Of a stretch of DNA of 64,000 nucleotides, positions 59,558-64,000 are shown piece by piece. Every line of letters starts with the position of its first letter. Position 1 is the first letter of the stretch. The notes under the pieces are model-generated. The model did not search any database. It worked only from the letters and a program-made list of their open reading frames with translations, and was not told where the DNA came from. The DNA lies in the NCBI RefSeq assembly GCF_003112555.1, contig NZ_BEWB01000006.1, forward strand, positions 310,001-374,000. The letters run 5' to 3'. The stretch is from Streptomyces coelicoflavus. GTDB taxonomy: Bacteria > Actinomycetota > Actinomycetes > Streptomycetales > Streptomycetaceae. A program made the position numbers and the translations under genes.

Positions 59558-60681
59558 TGAAGAAGTTCGACAAGGAGCGCGTGCTCCTCGCGGTGGCCGG
59601 ACCGGTCATCGCGCTCGCCGTGGCCTTCGTGCTCAGCGCGATCGTCCTGATCGCCTCGGGCAAGAACCCGGTCGAACCGTTCGCCCTCATGATCGAGCAG
59701 GCCGGTTTCTCCGACATCCAGGTCCTGATCGTCAACCAGGCCTCGCTGTACTACATCGCGGCCCTCGCGGTGGCCATCGGCTTCCGGATGAACCTGTTCA
59801 ACATCGGTGTGGACGGTCAGTACCAGCTCGGCGCCTTCATGGCCGCCGTGGTCGGCGCCCACGCCAACCTGCCCGCGTTCCTCCAGGTCCCGCTGCTGCT
59901 CCTGACCGCCGTCCTCACCGGCGCCTTCTGGTCCGGCATCGCCGGTGTCCTCAAGGTGACCCGCGGCGTCAGCGAGGTCGTCGCGACGATCATGCTCAAC
60001 GCGATCGCCACCTCGCTCATCGTCTACATGTGGAAGCCGGACGTCTTCGGCGTCAAGGTCGGCAACAACAGCACCACCGGCGAGATGCACGAGTCCGGCT
60101 GGATCCCCGGCTTCGACATGGGCGCGGCCGGCGAGATCTACGGCCTGGTCGTCCTCGCCGCGCTGCTCGGCATCGGCTACTGGATCGTCCTCAACCGCAC
60201 CCGCTTCGGCTTCGACCTGCGCGCCTCCGGCGCCTCCGAGTCGGCGGCGGCGGCCAGCGGCGTCGACCCCAAGCGCATGGTGCTCACCGCGATGCTCATC
60301 TCCGGCGCCCTCGCCGGTCTCGCGGGCCTGCCGATCCTGATGGGCGACGCCCACACCTACAACCTCAACTTCCCCACCGGGGTCGGCTTCCTCGGCATCG
60401 GCATCGCCCTCCTCGGCCGCAACAGCCCGGTCGGCATCGCCTTCGCCGCCCTCCTGTGGGCCTGGCTCGACAAGGCCTCGCCCGAGCTCGACTACCACGG
60501 CTTCGACAAGGAGATCGCGGTCATCATGCAGGGCCTGATCGTCCTCTCGGTCGTCGTCTCCTACGAGGCCGTCCGTGAGTGGGGCCTGCGCCGCCAGCAG
60601 CGCCGGGTCGGCGCGGAGCTGGCCGCCGGCCACGTCCTCGGCGCCACCGACAACTCGAAGAAGGAGGTGGCCGGCCGATGA
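59557..60681 (+). CDS. Nucleoside ABC transporter permease 1
   Basis: A 374-residue integral membrane subunit of the branched-chain/monosaccharide-type permease family (YufP/NupP-like). About nine hydrophobic segments are visible. The family stretch FRMNLFNIGVDGQYQLGAF comes early and ASESAAAASGVDPKRMVLTAMLISGALAGLAG carries the coupling region. The basic C-terminus RREWGLRRQQRR-like is cytoplasmic. TGATG overlap upstream and ATGA overlap downstream show tight coupling. Confidence 0.93.
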
Positions 60682-61952
60682 CCGCTCCGACCACAGCGAC
60701 CGACGTCAACCAGCCGTCGCTGGAGCACGCACCACGGACCGGCCGCCGCATGTCGTGGCCCGTGCTGCTCCTGGTCATCGCCGGAGCCCTGGCGCTGACC
60801 TCGATCGTCCGCCTGATCACCGGCGCCAACGGCATCACCAACGTCAGCCAGATGTCCACCGCCCTCCAGCTCGCCGTGCCGATCGGCCTCGCCGGTCTCG
60901 GCGGTCTGTGGGCCGAGCGCGCGGGCGTCGTCAACATCGGCCTCGAGGGCATGATGATCCTCGGCACCTGGTTCGGTGCCTGGGCCGGCTTCCAGTGGGG
61001 CCCGTGGACCGGGGTCCTCGTCGGCATCGTCGGCGGCTGCATCGGCGGCCTGCTGCACGCCGTCGTGACGATCACCTTCAACGTCAACCACATCGTCTCC
61101 GGTGTGGCCATCAACATCCTCGCCCTCGGCGCCACCCGCTACCTCGCCCCGCTCGCCTTCGAGGGCCACCAGGGCGGCTCGGCCAAGCAGTCCCCGCCGG
61201 TCGACTCCCTCGGCCACTTCTCGATCCCGGGGCTGTCCGGCTGGCTGGACAGCCTCAACGACCAGCACTGGTTCTTCGTCTCGGACATCGCGGGGCTGCT
61301 CGGCGGCCTGGTCACGAACGTCTCCTGGCTCACCCTGCTCGCGGTCGCCCTGATCCCCGCCAGCTGGTACATCCTGTGGCGCACCCCGTTCGGCCTGCGC
61401 CTGCGTTCCTGCGGCGAGAACCCGGTCGCCGCCGAGTCCCTCGGCGTCAACGTCTACAAGTACAAGTACCTGGCCGTGATCATCTCCGGCGGCCTGGCCG
61501 GCCTCGGCGGCGTCTTCCTGTCCATCGTGGCCAACCCCTTCTACCTGGAGGGCCAGACCAGCGGCCGCGGCTACATCGGCCTCGCCGCGATGATCTTCGG
61601 CAACTGGATGCCGGGCGGCCTCGCCATCGGCGCCGGGCTCTTCGGCTACACCGACAGCCTCAACCTGCGCGGCGGCTCCGCCAACGTGCACGCCCTGCTG
61701 CTGCTCGGCGCGCTGCTGCTGGTCGCCGGCGCCATCTGGCTGGCGATCCGCAAGAAGTACGTCAAGGCCGCGATCACCTTCGTCATCGGCGCCCTGGTCT
61801 TCGCCTGGTACGCCGGCACCAACGAGGTCCCCAACCAGGTCGTCTCCGCCACGCCGTACGTCGTCACCCTCGTCGTCCTCGCCCTGTCCGCGCAACGGCT
61901 GCGGATGCCCAGGGCGAACGGCATGCAGTACCGCAAGGGCCAGGGCAAGTGA
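60678..61952 (+). CDS. Nucleoside ABC transporter permease 2
   Basis: A 424-residue second permease of the same importer (YufQ/NupQ-like), with an N-terminal hydrophilic extension of about 25 residues. Its core is VPIGLAGLGGLWAERAGVVNIGLEGMMILG and a coupling segment RSCGENPVAAESLGVNVYKYKYLAVIISGG. About ten spans are visible. AGGAGG lies upstream of the ATG inside the preceding gene. It probably pairs with permease 1 to form the channel. Confidence 0.93.
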   Translation: MTAPTTATDVNQPSLEHAPRTGRRMSWPVLLLVIAGALALTSIVRLITGANGITNVSQMSTALQLAVPIGLAGLGGLWAERAGVVNIGLEGMMILGTWFGAWAGFQWGPWTGVLVGIVGGCIGGLLHAVVTITFNVNHIVSGVAINILALGATRYLAPLAFEGHQGGSAKQSPPVDSLGHFSIPGLSGWLDSLNDQHWFFVSDIAGLLGGLVTNVSWLTLLAVALIPASWYILWRTPFGLRLRSCGENPVAAESLGVNVYKYKYLAVIISGGLAGLGGVFLSIVANPFYLEGQTSGRGYIGLAAMIFGNWMPGGLAIGAGLFGYTDSLNLRGGSANVHALLLLGALLLVAGAIWLAIRKKYVKAAITFVIGALVFAWYAGTNEVPNQVVSATPYVVTLVVLALSAQRLRMPRANGMQYRKGQGK

Positions 61953-62341
61953 CCGGGCCCGACTGGGCGGAGCTGCGCACGGCGGCCCGGGACGCCATGT
62001 CCCGGGCGTACGCCCCCTACTCCGGGTACGCGGTCGGCGCCGCCGCCCTGGTCGACGACGGCCGCACCGTCACCGGCTGCAACGTGGAGAACGCCAGCTA
62101 CGGCATCGGCCTGTGCGCCGAGTGCGGTCTGGTCTCCCAGTTGCAGCTGACCGGCGGGGGCCGGCTGACGCACTTCGTCTGCGTCGACGGCGAGGGCGAG
62201 GTACTCGTCCCCTGCGGCCGCTGCCGGCAGTTGCTGTACGAGTTCGGCGGCCCGGAGCTGCTGCTCGAGACCCCGGAGGGGATCCTCCCCCTGTCCCGGA
62301 TGCTCCCGCAGGCCTTCGGCCCCGACCACCTCACGAAGTAA
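61949..62341 (+). CDS. cdd: Cytidine deaminase
   Basis: A 130-residue homotetrameric-type zinc enzyme converting cytidine or deoxycytidine to uridine forms. It shows YAPYSGYAVGAA near the N-terminus, the catalytic CAECG (Glu proton shuttle, Cys zinc ligand, about 53-57) and the second zinc pair PCGRCRQ (about 89-95). GTG start with GTGA overlap on the permease stop. Next to the importer it converts taken-up cytidine for the phosphorylase. Confidence 0.95.
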   Translation: MTGPDWAELRTAARDAMSRAYAPYSGYAVGAAALVDDGRTVTGCNVENASYGIGLCAECGLVSQLQLTGGGRLTHFVCVDGEGEVLVPCGRCRQLLYEFGGPELLLETPEGILPLSRMLPQAFGPDHLTK

Positions 62342-62353
62342 GGACAGCCAGAC

Positions 62354-63637
62354 ATGGCCATGGACGTCATCTCCGTCATCCGCACCAAGCGGGACCGCGG
62401 CGAGCTGACCGGCGAGCAGATCGACTGGGTCATCGACGCCTACACGCGCGGCGAGGTGGCCGACGAGCAGATGGCGTCGCTCGCGATGGCGATCCTGCTC
62501 AACGGCATGAACCGCGGCGAGATCGCCCGCTGGACGGCCGCGATGATCGCCTCGGGCGAGCGCATGGACTTCTCGTCGCTGTCCCGCCCGACCGCCGACA
62601 AGCACTCCACGGGCGGCGTCGGCGACAAGATCACCCTGCCGCTCGCGCCCCTGGTGGCGGCCTGCGGCGCGGCCGTCCCGCAGCTCTCCGGCCGCGGTCT
62701 CGGCCACACCGGCGGCACCCTGGACAAGCTGGAGTCGATCCCGGGCTGGCGCGCCCTCCTCTCCAACGAGGAGATGCTGGACGTCCTGGACACCACCGGC
62801 GCGGTGATCTGCGCCGCGGGTGACGGCCTGGCCCCCGCCGACAAGAAGCTCTACGCGCTGCGCGACGTCACGGGCACGGTCGAGGCGATCCCGCTCATCG
62901 CCTCCTCCATCATGTCCAAGAAGATCGCCGAGGGCACCGGCTCGCTGGTCCTGGACGTGAAGGTGGGCTCGGGAGCCTTCATGAAGACCATCGAGGACGC
63001 CCGCGAGCTGGCCTCCACGATGGTCGGCCTCGGCACCGACCACGGCGTGAAGACGGTCGCGCTCCTCACCGACATGGCCACCCCGCTCGGTCTCACCGCG
63101 GGCAACGCCCTGGAGGTCCGCGAGTCGGTCGAGGTCCTGGCCGGCGGCGGCCCCTCCGACGTGGTCGAGCTGACCCTCGCCCTGGCCCGCGAGATGCTCG
63201 ACGCGGCGGGCCTGAAGGACGCCGACCCGGCGAAGGCGCTGGCCGACGGCTCCGCGATGGACGTCTGGCGCCGCATGATCGCGGCCCAGGGCGGCGACCC
63301 GGACGCGGCCCTGCCCACGTCGAAGGAGCAGCACGTGGTGAAGGCGGGCGTCTCCGGCGTCCTGACCCGCCTCGACGCCTACGACATCGGCGTCGCCGCC
63401 TGGCGCCTGGGCGCGGGCCGCGCCCGCAAGGAGGACCCGGTGCAGGCCGCCGCGGGCGTCGAACTCCACGCCAAGCCCGGCGACACGGTCACGGAGGGCC
63501 AGCCCCTCCTCACCCTCCACACGGACACCCCGGACCGCTTCGAGTACGCCCTCGCGGCGGTGGAGGGCGCGTACGACGTGGCCCCGGCGGGAACGGACTT
63601 CACGGCCTCGCCGGTGGTGCGGGAACGTATCGCCTGA
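62354..63637 (+). CDS. deoA: Thymidine / pyrimidine-nucleoside phosphorylase
   Basis: A 427-residue enzyme splitting pyrimidine nucleosides with phosphate to base and (deoxy)ribose-1-phosphate. It contains KHSTGGVGDK phosphate loop (about 81-90), the family signature LSGRGLGHTGGTLDKLES (about 113-130) and SIMSKKIAEG (about 185-194). Length and the C-terminal HAKPGDTVTEGQPLLTLHTDTP flap match the family. ATG 62354 follows AGGA; ATG 62360 is possible. End of the salvage operon. Confidence 0.95.
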   Translation: MAMDVISVIRTKRDRGELTGEQIDWVIDAYTRGEVADEQMASLAMAILLNGMNRGEIARWTAAMIASGERMDFSSLSRPTADKHSTGGVGDKITLPLAPLVAACGAAVPQLSGRGLGHTGGTLDKLESIPGWRALLSNEEMLDVLDTTGAVICAAGDGLAPADKKLYALRDVTGTVEAIPLIASSIMSKKIAEGTGSLVLDVKVGSGAFMKTIEDARELASTMVGLGTDHGVKTVALLTDMATPLGLTAGNALEVRESVEVLAGGGPSDVVELTLALAREMLDAAGLKDADPAKALADGSAMDVWRRMIAAQGGDPDAALPTSKEQHVVKAGVSGVLTRLDAYDIGVAAWRLGAGRARKEDPVQAAAGVELHAKPGDTVTEGQPLLTLHTDTPDRFEYALAAVEGAYDVAPAGTDFTASPVVRERIA

Positions 63638-63659
63638 CCTGGTGTTTCCCCATTCGGGT

Positions 63660-63693
63660 GAACGGGACCGGTGGACCTCCGCCGGTCCCGTTC
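63660..63693 (+). terminator. Terminator of the nucleoside salvage operon
   Basis: GAACGGGACCGG (63660-63671) pairs exactly with CCGGTCCCGTTC (63682-63693) around a 10-base loop, 22 bases after the deoA stop. Confidence 0.85.
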
Positions 63694-63734
63694 GGCATGC
63701 TGGGATCGGTGACGCACCGAATAGGAGAACCGCC

Positions 63735-64000
63735 ATGAGCGCACTCACCGTGAGCCAGGAGCCCGACCAGAACTGGGACGACCTCGTCCGGTTCTGGGAG
63801 GAGATGGATTGGCCCGAGGGCAGCAAGGTGGAGATCATCGAGGGGATCGTCACCGTGTCACCTGCTCCTGGACTGCCTCACAACGTCATCGCAGCGCGCA
63901 TCCATCGGCGCTTGATCTCGGCGATCCCCGAGGATTGGGAGGTTTTCCAGACGTTGGCAATCTCCGTTCCGTCCCGCTTGGGGATGCTCATTCCGGATGT
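63735..64000 (+). CDS. Uma2-family (DUF820) putative endonuclease-fold protein, cut by window end
   Basis: 88 complete residues are visible. The sequence VEIIEGIVTVSPAPGLPHNVIAARIHRRL matches the N-terminal part of the Uma2/DUF820 family, a restriction-endonuclease-like fold common in Streptomyces, whose biological role is unknown. AGGAGA lies before ATG 63735. Third-position GC is visibly lower than in the surrounding genes (GAGGATTGGGAGGTTTTCCA stretch), which suggests later acquisition. The catalytic Asp and Glu-x-Lys would lie beyond the window edge. Confidence 0.85.
   Translation, partial: MSALTVSQEPDQNWDDLVRFWEEMDWPEGSKVEIIEGIVTVSPAPGLPHNVIAARIHRRLISAIPEDWEVFQTLAISVPSRLGMLIPD

Overview
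The window is about 72% GC, with dense genes and many GTG/TTG starts. Stops and starts often overlap (ATGA, GTGA), and third codon positions are strongly G/C-biased. Together with the gene order (SHMT, TrpS, SCO4848-type membrane protein, sdhCDAB, polysialyltransferase cluster, BMP/nucleoside operon), this points to a Streptomyces chromosome. It closely resembles the core region around SCO4830-SCO4890 of S. coelicolor; that match is from memory of gene order, not from a search. No tRNA, rRNA, CRISPR array, integrase or insertion sequence was seen.

Layout. 1-2904: end of a glycine betaine/choline-type ABC importer (fused double permease and binding lipoprotein). 2908-6020: an isocitrate-lyase/PEP-mutase family enzyme and two AhpD-like proteins, divergent from a MocR regulator. 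6100-10243: glyA behind a ZTP (pfl) riboswitch, a secreted protein, trpS and a 2'-5' RNA ligase-like protein. 10251-15450: a polyprenyl-phosphate-arabinose-type set (DprE2, DprE1, PAP2 phosphatase, UbiA transferase, GtrA) and a YihY-like protein. 15398-20570: D-Ala-D-Ala carboxypeptidase, SCO4848-type protein, metallophosphoesterase, a TetR-controlled three-gene operon with two clear operators, and a VOC protein. 20718-24133: sdhCDAB. 24315-28703: OHCU-decarboxylase-like protein, GH20 hexosaminidase and small unknown genes. 28830-32630: two tandem modules, each an ECF sigma factor plus a one-span membrane protein with a paired-cysteine outer domain. 32857-37854: L,D-transpeptidase, a stand-alone methylmalonyl-CoA-mutase-type large subunit, and a FAD monooxygenase/TetR pair.

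37839-53678 is a cell-surface glycopolymer cluster of the Kdn/sialic-acid (teichulosonic acid) type. NeuB-like synthase and a CMP-sugar synthetase/phosphatase fusion make the activated nonulosonic acid. Two GT2-polysialyltransferase pairs, a GT29-like and a GT52-like transferase, a DUF6716-type protein and a pyruvyltransferase-containing protein would build and decorate the polymer. A methyltransferase and an acyltransferase sit at its edge. Published work on S. coelicolor links such a region to Kdn teichulosonic acid.

53906-63637: an M20 amidohydrolase and a nucleoside uptake/salvage operon (two BMP lipoproteins, one ABC ATPase, two permeases, cytidine deaminase, pyrimidine phosphorylase). 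A shared CTACGCGCG operator-like site lies before three of its transcription segments. A Uma2-family gene runs off the end.

Best candidates for something undescribed are the duplicated ECF/membrane-protein module and the promoter-like motif TGTGAC-N15-[GC]ACGC repeated around it with fixed spacing. Next are the divergent leaderless starts of the glycopolymer arms and two genes that appear to start at ATC.
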